Assembly (NCBI GenBank): GCA_051880035.1
Contig: JBJENE010000017.1
Coordinates: 3,996-67,995 of the forward strand
Reading direction: 5' to 3'
From: Eshraghiella sp051880035
GTDB lineage: Bacteria > Bacillota > Clostridia > Lachnospirales > Lachnospiraceae
Length of the DNA stretch: 64,000 bases
Numbering within the stretch: position 1 is the first letter of the stretch; the number at the start of each line of letters is the position of its first letter. This document shows positions 41,549-50,382 of the stretch, in pieces. The notes beneath the pieces were generated by a model, which saw only the letters and a list, made by a program, of their open reading frames with translations, did no database searches and had not been told where the DNA came from. The translations under genes were made by a program, and so were the position numbers.

Positions 41549-42390
41549 GAGTTCACCTGCTTCCTCTTGGTAAGTGCAATGACAACATTAATAATAAGTA
41601 TGAATACAAAAAGTATTACACCCGTGGCAATAAGTGCTTCCCTGTGCAGGTCTGTCGCATAACCCATTTCAAGAACTATGTTGGATGTAAGTGTTCTTAC
41701 CCCATCCAATATGCTGTCAGGAATTCTCGCCTGGTTACCGACAATCATTTTGACTGCCATTGTTTCTCCTATGGCTCTTCCTATTCCCAGAGTTACTGCG
41801 GCAATAATTCCCGATTTGGCTGCCGGAACAACCGTACGGTATACACTTGCCTCTTTTGTCGCTCCAAGTGCCAGGGCACCTTCATAATAGCTTTCCGGCA
41901 CAGCTCTGATTGCAGCTTCGGAAACACCTATTATCGTCGGAAGAATCATCATTCCCAGAATAATAGAGGTTCCAAGAATACTGAATCCCTTTCCGCCGAT
42001 ATAATCTCTTATAAACGGAACAACAACGGTTAATCCGAAAAGACCGTATACAATTGATGGAATTCCTGCCAGAAGATTAACAACCGGCTTAAGAATTTTA
42101 TAAAGCCACTTTGGACAAAATTTTGCCATGAACACTGCCATAAGAAGTCCTATCGGAACTCCTATAATTAAAGCACCCACAGTTACATAAATACTTCCCA
42201 ATATCATAGGAAGTATTCCGTATAAGTCATTTCCGGGTCTCCATACTTTGCCTGTAAGGAATTCCTTCAGGCCGATTTCGGCGATTGCAGGAACTCCTCT
42301 GGCAAATAAGAATACACAGATTACGATTACCGCTGCTATGGATGCACATGCCAGTGTGGCAAATACATATTTCATAGGTCCGTCTTTCAT
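41545..42390 (-). CDS. pstC: Phosphate ABC permease PstC
   Basis: A 281-residue permease with six helices; NLLAGIPSIVYGLFGLTVVVP and YYEGALALGATKEASVYRTVVP are typical of PstC. Follows pstS by 29 bases; pairs with PstA in the membrane. Confidence 0.92.
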   Translation of the reverse strand: MKDGPMKYVFATLACASIAAVIVICVFLFARGVPAIAEIGLKEFLTGKVWRPGNDLYGILPMILGSIYVTVGALIIGVPIGLLMAVFMAKFCPKWLYKILKPVVNLLAGIPSIVYGLFGLTVVVPFIRDYIGGKGFSILGTSIILGMMILPTIIGVSEAAIRAVPESYYEGALALGATKEASVYRTVVPAAKSGIIAAVTLGIGRAIGETMAVKMIVGNQARIPDSILDGVRTLTSNIVLEMGYATDLHREALIATGVILFVFILIINVVIALTKRKQVNS

Positions 42391-42419
42391 AAATCTCTAT
42401 CCTTGATTATTATTTTTAA

Positions 42420-43304
42420 TTACTTTGTTGCATCTTCCCAGGTTGTAACATCGCCTGTAAAGATATTCTTAATCTGCTCTTTTGTAAGACCTTCTGTTGT
42501 ATTGTCGTTATTAACAATTACTGCGATTCCGTCCATTGCAATTACTGTAGGAACAAGACCGTTATCAAGTTCGCTGTCCTTTAATTCACGGGATGCCATA
42601 CCGATATCATATGAACCTGATGCCGCATTTTCCATTCCGGTTGATGAATCACTTGTCTGAAGTTCTATTGTTACAGATCCTTTGTAAGCTTCAATTAATT
42701 TTTCCATTACAGGTGATACTGATGAAGAACCGCCTACAACAATCTTTCCTGTTGCTCCGTTTGACTCAAAAGCTTTGGCATCTGATACTGCGATATATCC
42801 GTTATCCTCAATTACAGCCTGACCGTCAGCACTCATAATAAAGTTGATGAAATCCTGTGCTGCTTCTCCTGCCTCGCCTTTTGTTGCGATGTTAAATGGT
42901 CTTGAAACAGTGTACTTACCTGAAGCAACATTATCTGTTGTAGCCTCAACGCCATCTACTTTTAAAGCCTTTACCGTATTGTTTAATGAACCAAGTGAAA
43001 TGTATCCGATTGCATATGTATCACCTGATACTGTTGTAATTACTTCGTTAGTGCTGTTTGAAATAACCGCATCTTCTGATGTATAGTCAACTTTATTTCC
43101 GTCAGCATCCTTCTGCTCAACACCTGTTATTTCTATAAAAGCTCCTCTTGTTCCTGAGCCATCCTCTCTTGTAACAACAGTAATTTCTTTGCCTGCATCA
43201 AAGCTTCCTGCTGTCTCTGTTTTTTTACATCCTGCAAAACATGCTGCTGCCATTCCTGCTACCATTATTGTAGCAATTGTTCTTTTAATCAGATTTTTTT
43301 TCAT
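42420..43304 (-). CDS. pstS: Phosphate-binding lipoprotein PstS
   Basis: A 294-residue substrate-binding protein. N-terminal lipoprotein signal with lipobox ACFAGC (Cys near residue 26) following a hydrophobic core; then the ligand segments TREDGSGTRGAF (phosphate-binding GSGT) and GGSSSVSPVMEKL (GSSxV). It catches phosphate outside the membrane. The ATG of MKKNLIKRT follows AAAGGAG; the earlier frame is leader. It is 75 bases downstream of the HPr-like gene, probably the same operon. Confidence 0.92.
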   Translation of the reverse strand: MKKNLIKRTIATIMVAGMAAACFAGCKKTETAGSFDAGKEITVVTREDGSGTRGAFIEITGVEQKDADGNKVDYTSEDAVISNSTNEVITTVSGDTYAIGYISLGSLNNTVKALKVDGVEATTDNVASGKYTVSRPFNIATKGEAGEAAQDFINFIMSADGQAVIEDNGYIAVSDAKAFESNGATGKIVVGGSSSVSPVMEKLIEAYKGSVTIELQTSDSSTGMENAASGSYDIGMASRELKDSELDNGLVPTVIAMDGIAVIVNNDNTTEGLTKEQIKNIFTGDVTTWEDATK

Positions 43305-43379
43305 TTTCTTTTTCTCCTTTTTTTCTTTTGCCGGTATTCTTTCCACCCGGCTTTCTTGCTCTTTCAACTTTTTGTGTTT

Positions 43380-43601
43380 TTATGATGCATACTTTTGTAA
43401 TACATTCATAACCTCAGCCTCTTTATCCCTGTCACACACCTCAACTTCAATAGGTTTGGATAAATCCAGGCTTAAAATTCCCATAATTGATTTTGCATCA
43501 ATGACATACCGTGATGAAACAAGATCGATTTCCGTATCAAAGTTTGCGACTTCATTTACAAAAGTTTTGACTTTCTCAACAGAGTTAAGATTCACCTTCA
43601 T
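43380..43601 (-). CDS. HPr-like protein lacking the catalytic His (Crh-like)
   Basis: A 73-residue protein of the HPr fold. It aligns with HPr around KSIMGILSLDLS, which holds the regulatory Ser46 segment KSIMGV, but the active-site GIHARPAT is replaced by SVEKVKTF, so the phosphoryl-accepting His15 is missing. This is the state of Bacillus Crh, which is phosphorylated on Ser46 by HPr kinase and acts only in regulation. The GGAG site precedes ATG 43601. It is the first gene of the pst operon behind a PHO-box-like repeat. A role linking carbon and phosphate control is inferred. Confidence 0.78.
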   Translation of the reverse strand: MKVNLNSVEKVKTFVNEVANFDTEIDLVSSRYVIDAKSIMGILSLDLSKPIEVEVCDRDKEAEVMNVLQKYAS

Positions 43602-43672
43602 TGATTTTTTTCTCCTTTCTTCTTTCTACAGTATCTAGAATATTTCCGTCATGTAAATTCCAAAGCCATTGT

Positions 43673-43691
43673 TATGCAAAATTAATGTAAA
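43673..43691 (-). promoter_or_regulatory. PHO-box-like direct repeat upstream of HPr-like/pst operon
   Basis: Minus strand: TTTACATT (43691-43684) and TTTGCATA (43680-43673), spaced 11 bases like the repeat at 39268-39286. It is upstream of the HPr-like gene, not of pstS alone, so both genes would be in the regulon. Confidence 0.65.
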
Positions 43692-43740
43692 GTTTGTGTA
43701 TTGAATTTAATGATGGAATTGCTAATTGGTGTTAGCAGAG

Positions 43741-44053
43741 GCTATGATGACGATGCGGGATTTGGGCTTTTTTGCTCGTAACCGGAGTCTCGGGACTACG
43801 ATGACGATGCGGGATTTCGGCTTTTTTGCTCGTAGTCTAAGCCCCGGGACTACGATGATAAATTGGATTTCGGTGAAAAATGCTCGTAGCCCATGCCCCG
43901 GGACTACGATGATAAATTGGTTTTCGGTGAAAAATGCTCGTAGCCCATGCCCCGGGACTACGATGATAAATTGGTTTTCGGTGAAAAATGCTCGTAGCTC
44001 GTGCCCAAAAACTACGATTAAAAAGCCAGCTATCAAGATATTTGCTCGTAGCC
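43741..44053. repeat. Six tandem 54-bp repeats, each with terminal inverted arms
   Basis: Units start at 43741, 43795, 43849, 43903, 43957 and 44011, exactly 54 bases apart (last one short). Each has CTACGA near its start and TCGTAG 40 bases on, then a 14-base linker such as CCCATGCCCCGGGA. The interiors differ: units 1-2 carry one type (GACGATGCGGGATTT), units 3-5 another (GATAAATTGGTTTTC), and unit 6 a third. Open frames on both strands are by-products of the 18-codon period and have no ribosome sites. No known family. Confidence 0.85.
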
Positions 44054-44078
44054 ACAAAGAAGGCTATAAAATCAAGTA

Positions 44079-44173
44079 GGTCGCCCCCCCTCGCTTCGCT
44101 TGCGGGTTGTAAGGTAAGCCCCCTCGCTCCGCTTGCGGGTTTGTAAGGTAAGCCCCCTCGCTTCGCTTGCGGG
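44079..44173. repeat. Three tandem 34-bp GC-rich repeats
   Basis: Unit GGTAAGCCCCCTCGCTTCGC followed by TTGCGGGTTTGTAA; copies begin at 44079, 44113 and 44147 (last one partial). Related in its CCCCCTCG core to the repeats at 16521-16554. Between the 54-bp array and the rubrerythrin terminator; non-coding. Confidence 0.8.
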
Positions 44174-44229
44174 ATATAATAACAATTTGTGCAAGCACAA
44201 TTTCTGCATGACGGCTTATTGCCAATACA

Positions 44230-44274
44230 AAAAGAGCTACAAAAAACTTTGAATCGTCTTTTGTAGCCCTTACT
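44230..44274 (-). terminator. Intrinsic terminator of rubrerythrin gene
   Basis: Minus strand GGGCTACAAAA pairs with TTTTGTAGCTC and is followed by TTTTT; located 20 bases after the rubrerythrin stop. Confidence 0.8.
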
Positions 44275-44294
44275 TCATTAATATGCAGTTGGGA

Positions 44295-44828
44295 TTAATA
44301 ATTTTCTGCTTTTACCTGGAAATATGCCTGAGGATGATTACATACCGGACATACCTCCGGAGCTTTCTGTCCGATTACAATGTGTCCGCAGTTAGCACAC
44401 TGCCAGATAGTGTCTCCGTCTTTGGAAAATACAAGTCCGTCCTTAACATTCGCAAGGAGTTTTCTGTATCTTTCTTCGTGTTCCTTCTCGATTTTGCCTA
44501 CTTCTTCAAAAAGAAAAGCAATGTGGTCAAAACCTTCTTCTTTGGCTTCCTTAGCAAACTGGGCATACATATCTGTCCACTCGTAATTCTCTCCTTCTGC
44601 TGCCGCAAGAAGGTTCTCATCTGTTGAACCTATTCCTGATAAAAGTTTAAACCAGATTTTTGCATGTTCCTTTTCGTTATTAGCTGTTTCTTCAAAAATA
44701 TTGGCAATCTGAACATATCCGTCCTTCTTTGCTTTTGATGCAAAATAAGTATATTTGTTCCTTGCCATTGACTCGCCTGCAAATGCAGTCTGAAGATTAG
44801 CTTCTGTCTTGCTTCCTTTTAATTCCAT
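44295..44828 (-). CDS. rbr: Rubrerythrin
   Basis: A 177-residue protein with a ferritin-like diiron domain (NLQTAFAGESMARNKYTYFA, IFEETANNEKEHAKIWFKLL, EVGKIEKEHEERY) and a C-terminal rubredoxin domain (WQCANCGHIVIG, CPVCNHPQAYF). It reduces peroxide with electrons from rubredoxin-type donors in anaerobes. GGAGG-type site ahead of the ATG. Single-gene unit with a terminator. Confidence 0.94.
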   Translation of the reverse strand: MELKGSKTEANLQTAFAGESMARNKYTYFASKAKKDGYVQIANIFEETANNEKEHAKIWFKLLSGIGSTDENLLAAAEGENYEWTDMYAQFAKEAKEEGFDHIAFLFEEVGKIEKEHEERYRKLLANVKDGLVFSKDGDTIWQCANCGHIVIGQKAPEVCPVCNHPQAYFQVKAENY

Positions 44829-44875
44829 GAATAAATTCCTCCTGATTTATACAAGTATTTTATAAAATTATACGC

Positions 44876-45553
44876 TTAAAACTGATTTTTTTCAACTGAA
44901 ATAACCGTGAGAATTTCCCCGTCCACCGTAAATTTAACATTCAATCCCGCAAAAGTCATACCGTATATCCGGGCAGGATCATTCTGGTATGACGGTCTGG
45001 GGTCGTTTCTTAATGCCCCTATGAGACCCTTTCTTTTGCTTTCCGGAACCGATGAAAGCAGTTTATCGCTAAACTCCACATCGAGCCCGTAATCTTCAAA
45101 TTCTTTGGCAAACCCGCCTTGGGCTTCCGGGTGGCAGTCCGAATGTGGCAGATACGGCTTAATATCATAAATCGGCGTTCCATCCATAATATCCACCCCT
45201 GAAACATGCAGAACAACACCTCTTCCCGGCTCTTTACATATTTCATTAAGTTTTACACATGATAACCCTATGGGATTAGGTCTGAAAGGTGACCTGGTGG
45301 CAAAAACTCCAACTCTTTTATCTCCTCCGAGCCTTGGCGGTCTGACCGTCGGGGACCATCCTTCTTTAATGTTTTCGGAAAATTCCCATAAAAGCCATAT
45401 ATGTGAGAATCCTTCAAGGCCCCTCACTGCTGCTTCATCACGGTATTCCGGTTCAAAAACAATCGTCCCTTCCAGTTCTTTCACCATTCCGCTTTGTCTT
45501 GGTATCCCGAATTTCTGCGGGAAATCCGTATATATTCTGGCAATTATTTTCAT
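44876..45553 (-). CDS. trmO: tRNA m6t6A37 methyltransferase TrmO
   Basis: A 225-residue SPOUT-unrelated TsaA/YaeB-type enzyme: FSHIWLLWEFSEN, GVFATRSPFRPNPIGLS, DIMDGTPIYDIKPYLPHSD are the family blocks. It N6-methylates threonylcarbamoyladenosine 37 of tRNA-Thr(GGU)-type tRNAs. The ATG at 45553 is preferred over GTG 45562, which lies within the likely ribosome site. It follows lrgB by 15 bases and may be co-transcribed. Confidence 0.88.
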   Translation of the reverse strand: MKIIARIYTDFPQKFGIPRQSGMVKELEGTIVFEPEYRDEAAVRGLEGFSHIWLLWEFSENIKEGWSPTVRPPRLGGDKRVGVFATRSPFRPNPIGLSCVKLNEICKEPGRGVVLHVSGVDIMDGTPIYDIKPYLPHSDCHPEAQGGFAKEFEDYGLDVEFSDKLLSSVPESKRKGLIGALRNDPRPSYQNDPARIYGMTFAGLNVKFTVDGEILTVISVEKNQF

Positions 45554-45568
45554 ATTTTTCACCCGCTA

Positions 45569-46261
45569 TTATATAAAATAAGAAAAAACAGTGGCTCCGA
45601 TAACGGTAAGTATGCCCGATACAGCTATTGAAAGACTGCTCATTGCCCCCTGTATTTCACCCATTTCCATGGCTTTTGTGGTTCCTATGGCGTGGGCTGC
45701 CGTTCCGATTCCTATACCTACAGCAACCGGCTCGGTGATTTTAAATATCCTGCACACTCCCGACGCAATAATATTTCCCAGGATTCCCGTAACTATTATT
45801 ACAGCCACCGTTATGGTAACATGACCGCCCAATTCCTCAGATACGCCCATTCCTATTGCCGTGGTAATCGACTTTGGAAGAAGCGTTACATACTCCGAAT
45901 GATTAAGTCCGAAAAGCAATGCCATTACGAAGACGCACAAAAGACTTGTGAGCACTCCCGAAACAATCCCCGCCAATATTGCCTTCCAGTCCTTTTTAAG
46001 TTTGTCTATCTGCTCATATAACGGAATGGCAAGGCACACGGTTGCAGGTGTGAGCAAATAACTTAAGTATTTTGCACCCGAAAGATATGTATCATATTTT
46101 ATATTAAACACCTTCAAAAAAATAATTACGAGAACCACAGAAATAAGCAAAGGATTAAGTATTGCCCATTTCAGTTTTTTCCTTAAAAACTCAGCTGCAG
46201 CATATGCCAGAATGCTTATAAACACTCCGAAAAACACGCAATTTTGTAAAATATTATCCAT
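45569..46261 (-). CDS. lrgB: LrgB/CidB-family membrane protein
   Basis: A 230-residue membrane protein with about seven helices; LLPKSITTAIGMGVSEELGG and GIGIGTAAHAIGTTKAMEMGE are LrgB signatures. With LrgA it forms a pair implicated in pyruvate/glycolate transport and control of autolysis. The start overlaps the lrgA stop by one base. Confidence 0.9.
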   Translation of the reverse strand: MDNILQNCVFFGVFISILAYAAAEFLRKKLKWAILNPLLISVVLVIIFLKVFNIKYDTYLSGAKYLSYLLTPATVCLAIPLYEQIDKLKKDWKAILAGIVSGVLTSLLCVFVMALLFGLNHSEYVTLLPKSITTAIGMGVSEELGGHVTITVAVIIVTGILGNIIASGVCRIFKITEPVAVGIGIGTAAHAIGTTKAMEMGEIQGAMSSLSIAVSGILTVIGATVFSYFI

Positions 46262-46683
46262 CAGTCTTTCCCGCCTTCATCATCTGTAACTTCTTTATTA
46301 CGCATTTTTCTTATGACAGCCTGTGTTACCCTTCCTGCCACAACCATCACAAGTACCGTTGAAACAACCGTAATGGAAATAACGGGAATCAGGGAACTTT
46401 TAAGAACGCCCCACGACTCCATAAGGCCAACAGCCGCCGGAATAAACATAAGAGGCATTATATCAATCAAAAATTTTCCTGCATCTTTAACCATGTCAAG
46501 TTTGATTATACGGGTCATAAGACATACAAAAAGAATAACCAGGCCATATATGCTTGCAGGTATAGGTACAGGAATGAAATAATGTAATAATTCTCCCAAA
46601 AAAGAAATTGCAAGAATAATACCGAATTGAAAAAAAACTTTCATAACTCCAAAAAACAGGGCTGATATCCCAAAAAAAGACAT
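46261..46683 (-). CDS. lrgA: LrgA/CidA-family holin-like protein
   Basis: A 140-residue protein with four helices: QFGIILAISFLGELLHYFIPVPIPASIYGL and LIDIMPLMFIPAAVGLM are CidA/LrgA motifs. ATG 46683 follows AGAGGAAGGG; the TTG one codon upstream is less likely. First gene of the lrgAB pair. Confidence 0.88.
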   Translation of the reverse strand: MSFFGISALFFGVMKVFFQFGIILAISFLGELLHYFIPVPIPASIYGLVILFVCLMTRIIKLDMVKDAGKFLIDIMPLMFIPAAVGLMESWGVLKSSLIPVISITVVSTVLVMVVAGRVTQAVIRKMRNKEVTDDEGGKD

Positions 46684-46713
46684 CAACCCTTCCTCTACAT
46701 AGATTATTAATAA

Positions 46714-47442
46714 TTATATGGTAGTGTTAAAAATACTTCCGTAATTGTAATTAAATGAATACTGACCATTACTCATATATGTATTTGCTTTGGCAGCTTC
46801 AAGGCTTGAATAAGTATCAATCATTGATGCCTGTCTGGCAATCTGATAACTATATCCGCCTGTAGTATTAAACATTGACTTAACACTGCTCATATCCGCT
46901 TTCTTAAATGCAGCCTCATCCACAGAAAGCTTATTATCAGGACCAACGGTTATTCCCATACGGCTTAACATCTTGGAATTAACCCTGGTAACATTCTGCA
47001 TTGACTCTGCCGCATTAGATATCTTGCTTACTGAAGACTTTCCGGCAGAATCCACAAGTGAATTATAATCACTTATAAAATTCTTAACCGCATCATATAT
47101 CTTGTCAGTATTGTATTCGCCGGTAACAGTTCCGTCTTCAGACTTAACCTTCTCCTTCGAAAAAACTGAATTCTCGCTCTTATCAAGCAGTGCTCCCGCA
47201 GATTTCTTAACAGAATCCGCATTCTCTTTAAGAGCGGAAAGCTTGGACGAAGATAAGGATGAAGTAGAAATTGAGCTGTTAACTTTCCTATTGTCACTTC
47301 CCAAATCCTCGGAATAATACTTCTTAAGAAGCTTGTAATAACTGCCCTTACGAATACTTGCATAATCGGAAAGATTAATTCCGCTGCTTATATTATTATT
47401 GTATGTATTAAGGCTTGAAAATAAAGTAGATATACCATTCAT
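46714..47442 (-). CDS. FliD-like / flagellar hook-associated-type protein (tentative)
   Basis: A 242-residue Ser/Asn-rich protein with no signal peptide or membrane helix. The segment YDAVKNFISDYNSLVDSAGKSS through MLSRMGITVGPDNKLSVDEAAFKKADMSSVKSMFN resembles the C-terminal part of the filament cap FliD. The N-terminal third is low-complexity. GGAG site precedes it. No flagellar gene is adjacent. It could also be a cell-surface protein with the same motif. Confidence 0.55.
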   Translation of the reverse strand: MNGISTLFSSLNTYNNNISSGINLSDYASIRKGSYYKLLKKYYSEDLGSDNRKVNSSISTSSLSSSKLSALKENADSVKKSAGALLDKSENSVFSKEKVKSEDGTVTGEYNTDKIYDAVKNFISDYNSLVDSAGKSSVSKISNAAESMQNVTRVNSKMLSRMGITVGPDNKLSVDEAAFKKADMSSVKSMFNTTGGYSYQIARQASMIDTYSSLEAAKANTYMSNGQYSFNYNYGSIFNTTI

Positions 47443-47644
47443 AATATCACTCCTTTGAAAAAAGCTCTAACCTCCATGTATATGAGCATAAATAACCACT
47501 ATTTCAATTTAATAATAACATAAAATCATGTTTTGTAAATACAAAAATAGTATTTTCATCTATTTTTTTATATTGTATAATAATTGAAGTGCCAAAAGTA
47601 AAAAGTTCGATTGCGGCACCCAACAAATTAAACAGGAGGAACTT

Positions 47645-49225
47645 ATGTACCAGTGTCCGAATTGTGGCGGTAATCTCCTTTTTGATATTTCGTCGCAACA
47701 GTTGAAATGCGAGTACTGTCTTACTCAGGTAGACCCGTATTCCATTCAAAAAGAACATGATGCAGAGGAAAATACTCTTTACGACGCAGTGATATATACA
47801 TGTCCGCAATGCGGAGGTGAAATCATCGGTCCCGAGAACTCTGCCGCTGAATTCTGCAGTTATTGCGGAGCTTCTACAATCCTTACGGGACGCCTTGTAA
47901 AAGAAAAGCGCCCGGGATACATTATTCCGTTTCAAATTACAAAAGAGGATTGTGTCAAGTCTTACAAATCAATTGTACGCCGTGCCATATTTGCACCTAA
48001 AGAATTGAAGGATCCCAAGTTTATTAACCGATTCAGAGGAATATATATGCCTTACTGGGCATATTACATTGCTCAGGACGGAAGCTTAAACCTGTCAGGT
48101 TCCACCTCCCACAGAAGCGGGGACTACATAGTCACAGACCATTACAAGCTGAACGGCATTCTTCATTCATATTACAAAGGTCTTTCATATGACGCCTCTT
48201 CAACCTTTAATGACAACATAAGCGAGGCGATTGCACCGTTTGACCCAAGGGAAATGAAAGCTTTTACCCCGTCAATCCTAAGCGGATTTTATGCCGATAC
48301 GGCGGATGTGGACTCTGCGGTATATATGCCGGATGCCTATGATTTTGCCAACGACAACACACTTAAACAGATTTCCCGCACTCCCCAGTATTTTGGTGTT
48401 GATATTAAAACTCCGACAACTAATAATTCACTTAACAGTCAGCTTCATACACTATGTAAGGAAGTGGACAGTGCCATGTATCCGGTATGGTTCTTATCTT
48501 ACCGTAGAGGCAACCGTGTTGCATATGCAACCGTAAACGGTCAGACAGGCAAGGCTGTGGCAGACCTTCCGGTTTCGGTAGGAAAATATTTATTGGGCTC
48601 CCTTATTCTTGCCCTGCCGATTTTCTTACTGTTATGTGTTCTTTTTACATTTAAGCCGACTACAACGCTGAGTCTTTCCGCTATTCTTTCAGCCGTAACG
48701 ATAATTATTCACAGCGTAGAGCTGTCTCAAATTAAGAAAAGAGAACTTCATGAAGGTGATTTGGGGCTTATTTCAACCCGAAGGTCCAATGCCACTTTAA
48801 CAAAGAACCGTGTCAAAACCAAAAACAAAACAGCTTCAAACATTATCGGTATTATTTTTGCCTGTGTTTTCGGTACTTTTTTTGCCATATTTACATTTGC
48901 GGCATTGGGTGATCTGATGGGACGCTTTATCGTTCCCGCACTTTCCATGATATGCGGAATTGTGGCAACTGCCATTGGCTCATCTTCCACCAAGAAATTA
49001 AAGAAACAACTGAGGGCAAGCGCACTTACGCCATCCCTGTTTGCATTAATAATTGCTTTTCTGGTCAGACTTATCAATCCTGTATCGGATGTATTTTATT
49101 ACGGGGCAACCATAATTATTTTTATATCCACAATAATTACCCTTGTGGACATAATCCGCAAATATAATATTCTGTCAACCAGAAAGCTTCCTCAGTTTTC
49201 AAGAAAGGGGAGTGATAAAGAATGA
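47645..49225 (+). CDS. Zinc-ribbon membrane protein
   Basis: A 526-residue protein. Two zinc ribbons at the N-terminus (Cys 4, 7, 22, 25 and 53, 56, 71, 74), a middle soluble region of about 250 residues, and five to six helices in the last 200. GGAGG precedes the ATG. It is coupled to the TPM-domain gene (start overlaps the stop by four bases), and such pairs of a TFIIB-zinc-ribbon membrane protein with a TPM protein are frequent in Lachnospiraceae. Function unknown. Confidence 0.72.
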   Translation: MYQCPNCGGNLLFDISSQQLKCEYCLTQVDPYSIQKEHDAEENTLYDAVIYTCPQCGGEIIGPENSAAEFCSYCGASTILTGRLVKEKRPGYIIPFQITKEDCVKSYKSIVRRAIFAPKELKDPKFINRFRGIYMPYWAYYIAQDGSLNLSGSTSHRSGDYIVTDHYKLNGILHSYYKGLSYDASSTFNDNISEAIAPFDPREMKAFTPSILSGFYADTADVDSAVYMPDAYDFANDNTLKQISRTPQYFGVDIKTPTTNNSLNSQLHTLCKEVDSAMYPVWFLSYRRGNRVAYATVNGQTGKAVADLPVSVGKYLLGSLILALPIFLLLCVLFTFKPTTTLSLSAILSAVTIIIHSVELSQIKKRELHEGDLGLISTRRSNATLTKNRVKTKNKTASNIIGIIFACVFGTFFAIFTFAALGDLMGRFIVPALSMICGIVATAIGSSSTKKLKKQLRASALTPSLFALIIAFLVRLINPVSDVFYYGATIIIFISTIITLVDIIRKYNILSTRKLPQFSRKGSDKE

Positions 49226-49995
49226 AGAAGATAAAATATTTATCAATTGTTTTATCTGTTGCAATTCTGTTATGCGCAATAATTTCATTCCCTTGTTATG
49301 CACAGACCGTCTACAGCAATCCTGAGACGGGATATGTCGTAATAATTGAGGATGACGCCGACCTTCTTTCTGATGCCCAGGAAGAATATTTAATGTATGA
49401 TATGCAAAAAATTACAACTTACGGAAATGTTGCATTTAAATCCATAAGCTATAACAGTACATCAACAGAATCTTTTATCCGCTCTTACTACTACGAAATT
49501 TTCGGAAGCAGCAGCGGAACGATATTCTTAATTGATATGGATAACCGCAATATATGGATTTTCAGTAACGGCGAAATATATAAGACCATTACCAAATCCT
49601 ATGCGGATACCATAACCGACAATGTTTACAAATATGCTTCGGATGCCGAATATTTTGAATGTGCTTTAGAAGCATTTGATCAGATTAATACCTTGCTCTC
49701 CGGCCATAAAATAGCCCAGCCCATGAAATACATAAGCAATGCACTTCTTGCTTTAATTGCGGCACTGTTAATCAACTATTTCATTGTCCGTGCCGTTTCA
49801 AAAGCAAAGAAAACAAAGGATTCCGAAATTCTTAAAAATGTATTTTCAAAATGTGAGGTTCATGAACCGGCAATGCACTTTACACACCAGACGCGTCAAT
49901 ACAGCCCGCAAAGCTCCGGTAGCGGCGGCAGCTCCGGCGGTGGCGGCGGTGGCGGCGGCGGTGGTGGAGGCGGTGGCGGCGGCCACAGCTTCTAA
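49222..49995 (+). CDS. TPM-domain protein with poly-Gly tail
   Basis: A 257-residue protein. Signal peptide (about 1-28, ending CYAQ), a TPM (YgcG/Psb32-type) domain of about 130 residues (NPETGYVVIIEDDADLLSDAQEE at the start), a helix at about 170-190, a basic segment and a Gly-rich tail (SGGGGG run) ending GGHSF. TPM proteins are tied to membrane protein quality or phosphatase-like roles. It is the second gene after the zinc-ribbon gene. Confidence 0.82.
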   Translation: MKKIKYLSIVLSVAILLCAIISFPCYAQTVYSNPETGYVVIIEDDADLLSDAQEEYLMYDMQKITTYGNVAFKSISYNSTSTESFIRSYYYEIFGSSSGTIFLIDMDNRNIWIFSNGEIYKTITKSYADTITDNVYKYASDAEYFECALEAFDQINTLLSGHKIAQPMKYISNALLALIAALLINYFIVRAVSKAKKTKDSEILKNVFSKCEVHEPAMHFTHQTRQYSPQSSGSGGSSGGGGGGGGGGGGGGGGHSF

Positions 49996-50003
49996 CCCGC
50001 AAT

Positions 50004-50050
50004 AAAAAGCTATCCGGAAGAGTTTACATGCTCTTTAGGATAGCTTTTTT
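50004..50050. terminator. Bidirectional terminator
   Basis: AAAAAGCTATCC-gga-AGAG pairs with CTCT-tta-GGATAGCTTTTTT. The outer stem AAAAGCTAT resembles that of the hairpins at 9580, 30217 and 30359. It separates the TPM gene from convergent trxA. Confidence 0.85.
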
Positions 50051-50058
50051 ATGTCCCA

Positions 50059-50367
50059 TTATTTAATTAGCTGCTCTATTTGGGCTTTACTAACAAGACC
50101 AATGGATTTTTGCACTTCTTTGCCTTTGTCTGTCACAATCAGCGTCGGCACACTTACAATGCCGTATTGCATGGCAATTTCAGGAGCTTTGTCCACATCC
50201 ACCTTGCATACTTTTATTTCATCATGCTCTTTGGCAATCTGTTCAATAACCGGTGTCAGCATCGTGCACGGTCCGCACCATGTTGCGAAAAAATCCACCA
50301 GAACTTTTTTATTTTCCTCGATTACTTCTTTCCTGAAGTTATCTGAATCAACATGAACTATTTCCAT
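50059..50367 (-). CDS. trxA: Thioredoxin
   Basis: A 102-residue thioredoxin with WCGPC active site in FFATWCGPCTMLTPVI and the cis-Pro segment VSVPTLIV. It reduces protein disulfides. It lies 15 bases downstream of the DEAD-box helicase gene, same strand. The thioredoxin reductase is not in the window. Confidence 0.92.
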   Translation of the reverse strand: MEIVHVDSDNFRKEVIEENKKVLVDFFATWCGPCTMLTPVIEQIAKEHDEIKVCKVDVDKAPEIAMQYGIVSVPTLIVTDKGKEVQKSIGLVSKAQIEQLIK

Positions 50368-50382
50368 AATATGAATCTCCTT

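Noticed and set aside
43722..44079. Open frames on both strands with 18-residue repeats
   Set aside because: By-products of the 54-base tandem repeat; near-start TTG or GTG codons have no ribosome site and both strands are open equally.
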